64,000 bases of DNA from an uncultured Pelagibacteraceae bacterium (GTDB lineage: Bacteria > Pseudomonadota > Alphaproteobacteria > Pelagibacterales > Pelagibacteraceae). Positions 45,723 to 55,690 of this stretch are shown here, one piece after another. Below the pieces are notes generated by a model. It had not been told where the DNA came from. It worked only from the letters and a program-made list of their open reading frames with translations, and searched no databases. Where the stretch lies: contig CACLWL010000002.1 in NCBI GenBank assembly GCA_902610655.1, forward strand, positions 50,499 through 114,498, in the 5' to 3' direction. Position 1 is the stretch's first letter, and each line of letters begins with the position of its first letter. The translations under genes were made by a program, and so were the position numbers.

Positions 45723-46661
45723 ATGAGAAAAATAATATCTCTTATATCTGCAGTTGTCATTTCAATGACTTCTTTTATTGGAATTGCAAATTCAGCAGAT
45801 AGTAAAAAACCCATCGTAATTCCAACTCACAACTGGTCTAGCCAAGTGGTTATGGCATATGTTATAGGTGGTATTTTTGAAAGTATGGGTAATAATGTAA
45901 AATATGTACCTGCAGACTCTCAAGCAGTTTATGAGTCTATAAGAATTGGTGATGTGACTATATCTCACGAGGTATGGGAATCAGCGTTCGGTAAATCTTT
46001 TGATACTGCTAGAGATAAAGGTGGTTTATTAGATTGGGGTGATCATGAAGCAAGAACAATTGAAGACATGGGTTATCCTGACTGGGCTGTAAAATATTGT
46101 CCAGGTCTTCCAGATTGGAATGCTTTAAAAAATCCAGACTGTGCTAAAAAATTTGCAACAGCAGACTCTGGTGGCAAAGGACGAATGTTAGAAGGTCCAC
46201 AAAGTTGGCACGGAGATCTAATCCCACAGAGAATAGAAGCTCTTGGATTAGGAGATCTTTGGACAGTAAAATTTGCTGGTGGTGCAGATGCATTATGGGC
46301 AGAGCTTAAAGCTGCTGAAAAAGAAGGAAGAGGAACAATTATCTTTAACTGGACACCAAACTTTACTGATGGTGCTGGTTTTACATTTATTGACTTTCCA
46401 CCATACTATGACGGGTGTAGACCAGTCGATGGTGGTGATGGAAAATGTGGAGCTCCTGACGGTTACTTAAAAAAAGCTGTTAATGAGAACTTTCCAAAAA
46501 CTCACCCAGCTGCAGCAGCAATGTACAAAAAGCTGTCATTTAATACTAGTCAAATTGGAGCAATGGCTGCTTTAGTTGACTTAGATAAGATGTCTCATGA
46601 AGACGCTGCTAAAAAGTGGTTAGCTGATAATAAATCTGTTTGGCAAAAGTGGACTAACTAA
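45723..46661 (+). CDS. proX: Glycine betaine/proline-type ABC substrate-binding protein (ProX/OpuAC family)
   Basis: Signal peptide; HNWSSQVVMAYVIGGIFESMGNNV; adjacency to ProV/ProW. Confidence 0.88.
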   Translation: MRKIISLISAVVISMTSFIGIANSADSKKPIVIPTHNWSSQVVMAYVIGGIFESMGNNVKYVPADSQAVYESIRIGDVTISHEVWESAFGKSFDTARDKGGLLDWGDHEARTIEDMGYPDWAVKYCPGLPDWNALKNPDCAKKFATADSGGKGRMLEGPQSWHGDLIPQRIEALGLGDLWTVKFAGGADALWAELKAAEKEGRGTIIFNWTPNFTDGAGFTFIDFPPYYDGCRPVDGGDGKCGAPDGYLKKAVNENFPKTHPAAAAMYKKLSFNTSQIGAMAALVDLDKMSHEDAAKKWLADNKSVWQKWTN

Positions 46662-46689
46662 TCACTTTTATCATACTAAATAATAATCT

Positions 46690-46728
46690 AAAATCTTCCC
46701 TAGTTTTACTAGGGGAGATTTTTTTTTA
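46690..46728 (+). terminator. Rho-independent terminator after the betaine SBP
   Basis: AAATCTTCCCTAGT-TTT-ACTAGGGGAGATTT stem with one G-U pair, followed by T-tract. Confidence 0.85.
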
Positions 46729-46755
46729 ATTTGATATAATTTAATTTTAAAATAA

Positions 46756-47133
46756 ATGAGAAAAATTTTTATATACATTTTATTAAGTTTTATTTTTTCA
46801 AATATAAGTTATGCCAAAAAATCAGGTTGTACAGATGGTGATTGTAATAATGGCTTTGGTACTTGGACTTATACAGATAAAACTACTTATGTTGGTGAAT
46901 GGGAAAATGGATCAAAAAAAGGAAAAGGATTGGAGTCATGGCCAAATGGATATGTATATGATGGAGAATTTAATGAAAGTAAATGGCATGGAAGCGGTAA
47001 ACTAACTTTTCCAGATGGTTCATCATATCAAGGAGGCTGGAAAAATAATAAAATGCATGGAGAGGGTGTTTTTACTTGGTCAGATGGAAAAGTAAAAAAA
47101 GGTACTTGGAATGAAGGAGATTATGTTAAATAA
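46756..47133 (+). CDS. Secreted MORN-repeat protein
   Basis: Signal peptide and repeated YVGEWENGSKKGKG / YDGEFNESKWHGSG / YQGGWKNNKMHGEG units. Confidence 0.85.
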   Translation: MRKIFIYILLSFIFSNISYAKKSGCTDGDCNNGFGTWTYTDKTTYVGEWENGSKKGKGLESWPNGYVYDGEFNESKWHGSGKLTFPDGSSYQGGWKNNKMHGEGVFTWSDGKVKKGTWNEGDYVK

Positions 47134-47647
47134 ATTTAATCATTATTCTGAAAGCTTTAAAAGTTCAATCGGTTTAGTTGGTTTGACAATAATAATTTTT
47201 ATAACTTTTTTCATATTAAATATTTTTTATGGACCAGACAAGAATGCAGAAAAAAAAATAGCTGAACAAAAAGTAATATTAGAAAAGGCAAATGAACTAA
47301 TTGAAACTTTACCTAGAGGTGTCTTAACAGTTTATAAATCTAATAAAGGGAAAAAATTATCTGCAGATGAATATAAAATTGTCTGCAATAATACAAAAAT
47401 TATAACCCAAAGAGCAATAATGGGTGCAAATATTACAAATAGTAAAGCATTTAATCTTTATACTGCAAACGGAGGAACTACCGGTAAATACTCTGTAAAT
47501 TGGAATGATGATATAAGCAAATGCTTTGCAAAATTTACTATCAAACCGTTGGAGGGAACATCTGAGTCCGTCACAGTTGAAGGCGAAGCTCTTGGTTTTC
47601 TTAAAACAAGTATAGATACAAGGGTTTATTTTATTAAAAATTTTTAA
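47111..47647 (+). CDS. Uncharacterised single-TM protein
   Basis: N-terminal TM, overlaps 3' end of MORN gene; alternative ATG at 47126. Confidence 0.65.
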   Translation: MKEIMLNKFNHYSESFKSSIGLVGLTIIIFITFFILNIFYGPDKNAEKKIAEQKVILEKANELIETLPRGVLTVYKSNKGKKLSADEYKIVCNNTKIITQRAIMGANITNSKAFNLYTANGGTTGKYSVNWNDDISKCFAKFTIKPLEGTSESVTVEGEALGFLKTSIDTRVYFIKNF

Positions 47648-47688
47648 TGGAGTAAGTGCTAATATTAATAGTATAATTATTAAAAAAT

Positions 47689-48726
47689 ATGTCATCAACA
47701 CCAGTTATAAAATGTGATTCTGTATATAAGATATTTGGAGCTGGTGCAGAAAAAATGCTTCAAAATTCAAACGGAAATGTAGATGCAAAAACATTTCAAG
47801 ATGCAGGATGTATAGTTGGAGTTAATAACGCATCTTTTGAAGTGTCAAAAGGTGAAATGTTAGTTGTCATGGGTTTATCGGGCTCAGGAAAATCAACTTT
47901 ATTAAGATGTATTTCTCGTTTAACTGACGCTACGGGAGGTAAAATTTTTATAGAAGGACAAGATCTTCTTTCTATGAACAACAAACAACTAATTGAATTA
48001 AGAAGAAATAAAATGGGGATGGTGTTTCAAAGTTTTGCTCTACTTCCGCATAAAACAGTTTTAGAAAATATTGCTTTTCCATTACAGATTAAGGGAAGCA
48101 AAACAAATGAAAGTATTCAAAAGGCAGTAGAAATGGTTGAGTTAGTTGGATTAAAGGGCAGAGAAAATTATTTTCCAAGAGAGTTATCAGGAGGCCAACA
48201 ACAAAGAGTCGGTATTGCTCGTTCATTAGCAGTAGAGCCTGATATTTGGTTTTTAGATGAACCTTTTTCAGCTCTTGATCCTCTCATTAGAAAAGAAATG
48301 CAGGACGAATTTTTAAGACTTCAGGGGGTTTTAAATAAAACAATTTTATTTATTACGCACGATTTTGATGAGGCACTTAGACTAGCCGACAGAATAGCAA
48401 TTATGAAAGATGGTTTAATTGAGCAATTAGATACACCTGCGAACATAGTTTTAAATCCAAAAACTGAATATGTTAGAAAATTTACTCAGGAGGTGCCTAG
48501 AGAGAAGGTTTTAAAAATAGAGGCCATAATGGAAAAATCTTCAGCTGAACAAAGTTCAAGCAATATAAGTGTGTCAAAAGATGCCATTATAGAAACTGTT
48601 GCAGAAAAAATTTTAAGCCAAGATAAACTAGTAAATGTCGTTGATAAAAACAATAAATCGGTCGGCGTTGTGAAACCTTCAAAAATAATTCAGACTGTTT
48701 TTGGTGCTGGTAAAGAGAAAGAATAA
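47689..48726 (+). CDS. proV: Glycine betaine/proline ABC ATPase with C-terminal regulatory segment
   Basis: GLSGSGKSTLLRCISRL, ELSGGQQQRVGIARSLA, C-terminal CBS-like remnant. Confidence 0.9.
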   Translation: MSSTPVIKCDSVYKIFGAGAEKMLQNSNGNVDAKTFQDAGCIVGVNNASFEVSKGEMLVVMGLSGSGKSTLLRCISRLTDATGGKIFIEGQDLLSMNNKQLIELRRNKMGMVFQSFALLPHKTVLENIAFPLQIKGSKTNESIQKAVEMVELVGLKGRENYFPRELSGGQQQRVGIARSLAVEPDIWFLDEPFSALDPLIRKEMQDEFLRLQGVLNKTILFITHDFDEALRLADRIAIMKDGLIEQLDTPANIVLNPKTEYVRKFTQEVPREKVLKIEAIMEKSSAEQSSSNISVSKDAIIETVAEKILSQDKLVNVVDKNNKSVGVVKPSKIIQTVFGAGKEKE

Positions 48727-48731
48727 AAAAT

Positions 48732-50855
48732 ATGGAATTTATTCAAAAAAATCCAAAAATTATTCAGTGGTCATTTTTATTAATAGTTTTTTTTGGTTTG
48801 TGTTTTGCCATAGAAATTCCCGAAGGTTATGAATTTGCAAAAGCTGGAACAGAATTTATTGATAAAGATAAATTAGACCAAACTAAGTATAGCGTATTAT
48901 GGAGATTACCAGCTTTCATTGCTTGGATGCCTGGATGGATAAATGATACTGTATTTTTCTTATTAAATGATTGGGCTCCAATAGAGTATTTTGATAGCGA
49001 CATTCAAGAAACAAAAACACGTCCCGTTGTTCTGCATATTACAAGAATAATTTCAAGATCTATGCTTTTTATGATTGAATTTATAAGAGAAATTTTAATC
49101 GGAGGAGTGGAAACGGTTGTTGCTTTTACTAGTTGGGATTGGATTGATAAAAATCCTTGGGCAGAGTTACCCGGTCTTCCTTGGACTATTGTTGCAGGAG
49201 CAGCAATTATATTAGGTTATAAACTTAATGGAAGAAATCTTGCAATCTTTGCAGCAATAACAATGATTTATATTTCAGCTTTTGGTCAATGGAAACCTTC
49301 AATGCAGACTTTATCTTTTGTAATGGTTGCTGCTCCAATATCTTTTATACTTGGTTTAGCTTTTGGAATATGGGCGTATAAAAGTAAGAGAGTCGAAAAT
49401 GTTCTTAACCCACTTTTAAATGTTGCACAAACCATGCCACATTATTCTTACTTAGTTCCAATAATGGTTTTATTTGGTATAGGTGATCATGCAGGGGCTA
49501 TAGCTACAATTATTTTTGCTACACCTCCTATGGTTAGATTGACCTTATTAGGCTTGAGAAAAGTTTCTCCAGAAGTTATTGAAGCTGGAAAGATGAGTGG
49601 ATGTAGTGATTTTCAACTGTTATTTAAAGTATTAATACCTACAGCTAGAAGAGATATTTTAATCGGCGTTAATCAAGTTATAATGCAGTGTTTGGCAATG
49701 GCAGTTATAGCATCATTTATAGGTGCAAAAGGTTTAGGTTGGAATCTATTATTAGCTCTTAACCAATTAAGAATAGGTTTAGCATTAGAAGCAGGAATTT
49801 GTATTACACTAATAGCTGTTTTATTGGATAAAATGTCACTAGCGTGGGCCAATAAACAAATAAATTATTTTGAAAATCCAACTTTTTTTCAAAGAAATAA
49901 ATATTTTATAATTTTTGTTGCAGTAATTGTTGTATGTTACATCCTATCTTATTTAGGTACTTTTTATTTTAAAGAAGGATTTAATTATCTATTCATAGTC
50001 CCACATAATAAAGGAATCTCAACCGAGGCTTTTTGGAATTCTGGTGTTGATTGGATATTGGATAACTTTTTTGATCCACTAAAAGTATTTAATACCTGGC
50101 TTATAACGCAAGTTTTAATTCCAATGAAAAATGCATTTTTGAGAATGCCGGTGGTAGCTACTTTTATTCTATTTATGGGTGCGGGCTATATTATAGGAGG
50201 AATTAGATCTGCAATTGTTGTTGGTAGCTTTACTTTATTTATAGCCTTAACTGAATGGTGGGATAGAGCTCTAATAACAATGTATATGGCAACATTTGGT
50301 GTAATAGTTTCAGGTTTTCTAGGGATAATAATTGGAACTTTAAGCGCGCAAGCTAAAACCAGTACAAAAATCACATTAGCAATTTGTGATACTCTTCAAA
50401 CATTTCCGTCATTTATTTATTTAATACCAGTCATAATGTTATTTGGTGTAACAGACACATCAGTTTTAATTGCAGTTGTTATTTACGCAACAATACCAGC
50501 AACAAGATATACAATTGAAGGATTAAGAAGTGTTCCCTCTGCATTGCATGATGCAGGATCAATGTCTGGCGTAAATAGAATACAAAGATGGATGAGAATA
50601 GAACTGCCTCTTGCTTTTCCTCATATGATGCTAGGAATAAATCAAACAGTCGTTTTTGCTTTATTCATGGTGATAATTGGTGCAATGATAGGAACTACAG
50701 ACTTAGGTCAGTACATACTTAAAGCATTATCAGATAGGCAAGGAACTGGAAATGGTCTAATGCTAGGGTTATGTGTAGCCTTTATCGGTTTAGCTGTAGA
50801 TAACTTAATACGTACATGGGCTGAAAAACAAAAAAAAATATTAGGTCAGGATTAG
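48732..50855 (+). CDS. proW: Fused double permease of glycine betaine ABC transporter (ProW-ProW)
   Basis: Two BPD_transp_1 domains in tandem, each with QT(M/F)P..YL.P..MLFG motif and EAA loop. Confidence 0.88.
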   Translation: MEFIQKNPKIIQWSFLLIVFFGLCFAIEIPEGYEFAKAGTEFIDKDKLDQTKYSVLWRLPAFIAWMPGWINDTVFFLLNDWAPIEYFDSDIQETKTRPVVLHITRIISRSMLFMIEFIREILIGGVETVVAFTSWDWIDKNPWAELPGLPWTIVAGAAIILGYKLNGRNLAIFAAITMIYISAFGQWKPSMQTLSFVMVAAPISFILGLAFGIWAYKSKRVENVLNPLLNVAQTMPHYSYLVPIMVLFGIGDHAGAIATIIFATPPMVRLTLLGLRKVSPEVIEAGKMSGCSDFQLLFKVLIPTARRDILIGVNQVIMQCLAMAVIASFIGAKGLGWNLLLALNQLRIGLALEAGICITLIAVLLDKMSLAWANKQINYFENPTFFQRNKYFIIFVAVIVVCYILSYLGTFYFKEGFNYLFIVPHNKGISTEAFWNSGVDWILDNFFDPLKVFNTWLITQVLIPMKNAFLRMPVVATFILFMGAGYIIGGIRSAIVVGSFTLFIALTEWWDRALITMYMATFGVIVSGFLGIIIGTLSAQAKTSTKITLAICDTLQTFPSFIYLIPVIMLFGVTDTSVLIAVVIYATIPATRYTIEGLRSVPSALHDAGSMSGVNRIQRWMRIELPLAFPHMMLGINQTVVFALFMVIIGAMIGTTDLGQYILKALSDRQGTGNGLMLGLCVAFIGLAVDNLIRTWAEKQKKILGQD

Positions 50856-52331
50856 TTGTTTGTGAATGGTATTCTTGCTATTGATCAAGGAACTACATCA
50901 TCAAGAGCAATAATTTTTTCGTCAAAAGGAAAAAAAATTATTTCTTCACAATTAGAGTTTAAACAGTATTTTCCAAAAAACGGATGGGTTGAGCATAACC
51001 CAAATGAAATTTGGTTAACAACAGTTAAAGTTACTAAAAATGTAATAGCAAAAGCAAAAAAATTAAATATTAAAATAAAAGCTTTAGGTATTACCAATCA
51101 AAGAGAAACAACAATTTGTTGGGATAAAAAAACAGGTAGACCAGTTTATAATGCAATCGTTTGGCAAGATAGAAGAACAGAAAGTTATTGTAAAAAAATA
51201 AAAAAAAAAGAAAAATTAATTAGAAAGAAAACTGGATTATTTATAGATCCATATTTTTCAGCCACAAAGATTAAATGGATAATTGAAAATGTACCAAAGG
51301 CAAAAAAACTATTAAAAAATGGACAATTATTATTTGGCACAATTGATTGTTTTTTAATATGGAAATTAACGGATGGAAAAGTTCATGCAACAGATGCAAC
51401 TAATGCTTCTCGTACTATGCTTTTCAATATTTTTAAAAACAAATGGGATAGGGAAATTTTGAAAATTTTTAAAATTAATAAAAATATTCTTCCAATTGTA
51501 AAAAATTCAGCTGATGATTTTGGATTAACCAGTAAAAAAGTTCTTGGACAACAAATTCCAATTAGTGGTGTAGTTGGAGATCAACAAGCTGCAGCAATTG
51601 GACAAACTTGTTTTGAAAAAGGTTCAGTTAAAAGTACATACGGAACAGGAGCATTTGTTTTAATGAACACAGGAGAAAAAAGGTTATTTTCAAAAAATAA
51701 ATTAATAACTACTATTTGTTACAGGTTAAATAACAAAACTACTTATGCTTTAGAAGGTTCTATATTCATTGCAGGCGCAGGCGTTCAATGGTTAAGAGAC
51801 AAAATTAAACTAATAAATAATGCATATGAAACTGAAAAAATTGCAAAATCAAGAAATGATAGTAAAGGTGTTTATATAGTTCCAGCCTTTACGGGATTAG
51901 CTGCTCCTTATTGGAGCACTAAAGCAAGGGGTATAATTACAGGACTTACAAGAGATAGTGATTGGAAAGATTTAGTTAGAGCAACAATAGAGTCGGTTGC
52001 TTATCAAACTTTTGATTTATTTGAGTCAATGCGAAAAGACGGTGTAAATCTAACAAGTGTTAAAGTAGATGGTGGTATGGCTTCAAATAATTGGTTTACA
52101 CAGTTTTTATCTGAAATTTTAAAAATTAAAATAACGCGATCAAAGATAAACGAAACAACTGCCTTAGGAGCTGCATATATAGCTGGCTATCAAGTGGGTA
52201 TATACAGGTCTTTAAAAGATATTAAGAGAAACTGGAAGAAAGATAGAGACTTTAAACCAAAATTCAATAATAGTTATAGAAATAAGTTATTGCAAGGTTG
52301 GGAGCAAGCAATTAAAAAAACTTTAGCATAA
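50856..52331 (+). CDS. glpK: Glycerol kinase
   Basis: AIDQGTTSSRAIIF, GVVGDQQAAAIGQ, VDGGMASNNWFTQF; TTG (50856) or GTG (50862) start. Confidence 0.92.
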   Translation: MFVNGILAIDQGTTSSRAIIFSSKGKKIISSQLEFKQYFPKNGWVEHNPNEIWLTTVKVTKNVIAKAKKLNIKIKALGITNQRETTICWDKKTGRPVYNAIVWQDRRTESYCKKIKKKEKLIRKKTGLFIDPYFSATKIKWIIENVPKAKKLLKNGQLLFGTIDCFLIWKLTDGKVHATDATNASRTMLFNIFKNKWDREILKIFKINKNILPIVKNSADDFGLTSKKVLGQQIPISGVVGDQQAAAIGQTCFEKGSVKSTYGTGAFVLMNTGEKRLFSKNKLITTICYRLNNKTTYALEGSIFIAGAGVQWLRDKIKLINNAYETEKIAKSRNDSKGVYIVPAFTGLAAPYWSTKARGIITGLTRDSDWKDLVRATIESVAYQTFDLFESMRKDGVNLTSVKVDGGMASNNWFTQFLSEILKIKITRSKINETTALGAAYIAGYQVGIYRSLKDIKRNWKKDRDFKPKFNNSYRNKLLQGWEQAIKKTLA

Positions 52332-52338
52332 TTTTGTT

Positions 52339-53304
52339 ATGGCAAAAATTTTAGTTATCGGTGGAGGGGCAATGGGATCAGCTTTTACAATCCCTTGTTT
52401 AGAAAATAAAAACATTGTTACAATAACTGAGCCCTACAGTAAGAAATTTATCAATAACCTAAAATCAAAAAAGAAATTTCATTCAGCATTAAAAATAAAG
52501 TTGCCAAAAAAATTAAAATTTAGAAAATTTTCAAAGGAGTTATTAAAAGAAAAATTTAATCTTATTGTTATTGCTTTAAGTTTACCAGGAATAAATTTTA
52601 TAAGTGAAGAATTAAAAAATTTAAAAAATAATGTTCCTATATTAGTTTTAACGAAAGGTTTAAAATATGATAAAAGAAAAAATAAAATTTTAACGATTTC
52701 AGAGCAAATTTTAAAAAATAATAAAGCGAAAAATATTTCAGTTTTAAAAGGTCCTTGTCTAGCAAAAGAATTAGCAAGAAAACAAAAAACTAAAGTCATT
52801 ATAGCAAATAAAAACATTCAAATAGCAAAAAAAATTGGAAAATTAATTTCAACTAAATATTATTTAATAGAATATTCAAAAGACATAATAGGAGTTGAGA
52901 TTTGTTCAGCCATAAAAAATATATATGCTATGATAATTGGCGCTGGTCAGTCTCTTAATATGTCTTCTAGTCTATTTCAAAAATCGTTAATAGAGATGAA
53001 ATATTTAACTAAATATTTCAAGGGTAAAGAAATTACAGTTGAAAGTCTCGCGGGTGTTGGTGATCTGTATGTTAGTGCCGCTGGAGGTCGAAATAGTAAA
53101 ATGGGGAGTTTTTTAGGTAAAGGCTTTACTTTTAAAAAGGCAAAGAAAAAATTTATGCCAAATGATACAGTCGAAGGAGAACAATTAGCAAAAGAAATAG
53201 CACCATTTATATTAAAAAAAATTAAAATAAAAAAAATTCCTTTAATGGTAAATTTACTTAGATCTTTACTAAAAAATAAAAAACTAAATTTAAAAAAACT
53301 TTAA
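52339..53304 (+). CDS. gpsA: Glycerol-3-phosphate dehydrogenase (NAD(P)+), GpsA family
   Basis: VIGGGAMGSAF, LKGPCLAKELA, EICSAIKNIYAMIIGAGQS, ESLAGVGDLYVS. Confidence 0.85.
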   Translation: MAKILVIGGGAMGSAFTIPCLENKNIVTITEPYSKKFINNLKSKKKFHSALKIKLPKKLKFRKFSKELLKEKFNLIVIALSLPGINFISEELKNLKNNVPILVLTKGLKYDKRKNKILTISEQILKNNKAKNISVLKGPCLAKELARKQKTKVIIANKNIQIAKKIGKLISTKYYLIEYSKDIIGVEICSAIKNIYAMIIGAGQSLNMSSSLFQKSLIEMKYLTKYFKGKEITVESLAGVGDLYVSAAGGRNSKMGSFLGKGFTFKKAKKKFMPNDTVEGEQLAKEIAPFILKKIKIKKIPLMVNLLRSLLKNKKLNLKKL

Positions 53305-53310
53305 AAATTT

Positions 53311-54471
53311 ATGAAAGCTAAATGGAACTACCCAACAACTGTATGGGTTGGTAATGGTAGAATATCTGATATTAATTTAGCATGCCAAAATCTCAAAATT
53401 AAAAAGCCTCTCTTTGTTACAGATAAAGATTTAATTAGTTTAGAATTTGTAAAAAAAGTTATTAATTCCATTGAAAGTGAATCTGAAAATTTAAATACTT
53501 TTTTTAATTTTACTGGAAATCCTGTTGGTGAAAATGTAGATGAAGGTGTTAAAGAATATAATAAAAATAAATGTGATGGAGTGATTGCTTTTGGCGGTGG
53601 GAGCGGATTAGATGTTGGAAAAGCAATAGCTTTTATGTCAGGTCAAACTAGACCGATATGGGATTTTGAGGACATTGGTGATTATTGGAAAAGAGCAAAT
53701 GATGAAAAAATTCCACCAATTATTGCAGTTCCTACAACAGCTGGCACTGGCTCAGAAACTGGAAGAGCATCTGCAATAATTAATAGCAAAACTGGTGTAA
53801 AAAAAATAATTTTTCATCCTAAATTTTTACCATCGATAGTAATTTTAGATCCAGTTTTAACTGTCGATCTATCTCCTCGATTAACAGCTGCAACAGGCAT
53901 GGATGCTTTAGTGCATAATTTAGAGGCTTTTTGTGCGCCCGGTTTTCATCCAATGGCAGATGGAATAGCGATTGAGGGTATAAGATTGACTAAAAATTCT
54001 TTAATTACAGCTGTTAAGGAGGGTAAAAATTTAAAAGCAAGATCAGACATGCTAGCAGCAGCAAGCATGGGCTCCACAGCTTTTCAAAAAGGTCTTGGTG
54101 CAATACATTCTTTAAGTCACCCTGTAAATGCACAATTTAATTTACATCATGGATTATCTAATGCAATTTTTATACCTTATGTTCTCACTTATAATAAAAA
54201 ATATATAGAAAAAAGAATTATATCTATTTGTGATTATTTAGAATTAAAGAAAGATTTTAATAGTTTTTTAAATTGGATTTTAGAACTTAGAAAAGAATTA
54301 AAAATTCCACACTCGCTTTCAGAAGTAATTAGTGAAGATAAATTTGATTTAGAATTATTATCAAAAATGGCTCTAGAAGATCCTTCAACTGCGACAAATC
54401 CTAGAAAATTAAATTTAGAAGATATGAAAAAACTATATCAACACAGTATAAAAGGAAATTTATTTATATGA
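53311..54471 (+). CDS. Iron-containing alcohol dehydrogenase
   Basis: AFGGGSGLDVGKAIA, PTTAGTGSETGRAS, GAIHSLSHPVNAQFNLHHGLSNAI. Confidence 0.92.
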   Translation: MKAKWNYPTTVWVGNGRISDINLACQNLKIKKPLFVTDKDLISLEFVKKVINSIESESENLNTFFNFTGNPVGENVDEGVKEYNKNKCDGVIAFGGGSGLDVGKAIAFMSGQTRPIWDFEDIGDYWKRANDEKIPPIIAVPTTAGTGSETGRASAIINSKTGVKKIIFHPKFLPSIVILDPVLTVDLSPRLTAATGMDALVHNLEAFCAPGFHPMADGIAIEGIRLTKNSLITAVKEGKNLKARSDMLAAASMGSTAFQKGLGAIHSLSHPVNAQFNLHHGLSNAIFIPYVLTYNKKYIEKRIISICDYLELKKDFNSFLNWILELRKELKIPHSLSEVISEDKFDLELLSKMALEDPSTATNPRKLNLEDMKKLYQHSIKGNLFI

Positions 54472-54533
54472 AAAAAATATTCTATAATTTATCATTTACT
54501 AAAAAAACATTAAATAATAAAAAATTTGACTTT

Positions 54534-54617
54534 TTAAGAAATTAAAAAATTGTTTTCTACTAATAACCCTATAATAATTCCTACTAGTAAAGCAAAAATT
54601 AATTTTTTTTTATTCAT
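54534..54617 (-). CDS. Candidate 27-aa single-TM microprotein MNKKKLIFALLVGIIIGLLVENNFLIS
   Basis: Read from sequence; complete ATG-to-TAA frame with charged N-terminus and TM; no clear SD. Confidence 0.3.
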   Translation of the reverse strand: MNKKKLIFALLVGIIIGLLVENNFLIS

Positions 54618-54643
54618 TTTTTAAAATTTAAAACTAAAAGTAT

Positions 54644-55687
54644 TTAAGTCTTTTTATTTGAGGAAGTTAATTTTAATTTTATATTTTGTTTAAGATTTTC
54701 CCAGAGCTTAGCCATTCCTAAAGGTTCGTAAATCATAAATACAATCATTAACAAGCCAAATATTACCTGTTCTATAGATGAAATAATTGTAGCATCAATA
54801 GCCCCATGAAACACATTGTTTCCAACAGCATTTAAAAGAACCGGAAAAAGTAAAATAAATGCAGCTCCTATAAAAGCTCCATTTATAGTTCCAAGACCAC
54901 CTAAAATGCACATAAATAATATTTTAAAAGATAATTTAATATCAAAAGCGACTGGTTCTAAAGATTTGAGATAACAAAATGCAAAAAGAGCTCCAGCTAC
55001 ACCACAATAGAATGCACTAATAGCAAATGCTTGAACTTTAGTTTTCAATAGTGAAACTCCCATAGACTCTGCAGCGATATCCATATCTCTAACTGCCATC
55101 CAATTTCGACCAGTACTACCCCTCGCCATATTCATCGCTAGTAACGTTAGAACTGTGGTAACAGCTAAACATACAAAATACATCGCTAGTGGAGTTGTAA
55201 ATGGTTTTCCTAAGATAACTATGTCTTGAGCAGTTATAATTCCTGATGAGTCATAGTTTTTAAACCATCCAAATTTATCTATCATCCATATAATAAAAAA
55301 CTGTGAAGCTAATGTTGCTACCATAAGATAAATTCCTCTTACCTTTAAACTTGGTAGACCAAACAAAATTCCAAATGCTGCAGCAATTAAACCCGACACT
55401 ATTAGTGAGCCTACGAAACCAAGATCAGGTACTCGCAAAATAAGGTTAAACATGGCAAAAGCACCTGCAGCCATAAAGCCAGCTGCTCCTAAAGCTAATT
55501 GTCCCGTATAACCCATAACAACTTGTTGTCCAATTGTAGCTAAGGCCAAGCAAAGCCAAGGAATTAATATGGAAGTGTACCAATATTCTGTTTTGATAAA
55601 TGTTGGTATTATTATTAAACTCAGAACCATACAAACACCTAAGTTAGTTAGGTCTTTTTTTGTATAAGTCATAAAAACTGGTTTCAT
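54644..55687 (-). CDS. livM: Branched-chain/amide ABC permease LivM type
   Basis: GYTGQLALGAAGFMAAGAF, MARGSTGRNWMAVRD. Confidence 0.9.
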   Translation of the reverse strand: MKPVFMTYTKKDLTNLGVCMVLSLIIIPTFIKTEYWYTSILIPWLCLALATIGQQVVMGYTGQLALGAAGFMAAGAFAMFNLILRVPDLGFVGSLIVSGLIAAAFGILFGLPSLKVRGIYLMVATLASQFFIIWMIDKFGWFKNYDSSGIITAQDIVILGKPFTTPLAMYFVCLAVTTVLTLLAMNMARGSTGRNWMAVRDMDIAAESMGVSLLKTKVQAFAISAFYCGVAGALFAFCYLKSLEPVAFDIKLSFKILFMCILGGLGTINGAFIGAAFILLFPVLLNAVGNNVFHGAIDATIISSIEQVIFGLLMIVFMIYEPLGMAKLWENLKQNIKLKLTSSNKKT

Positions 55688-55690
55688 AAA

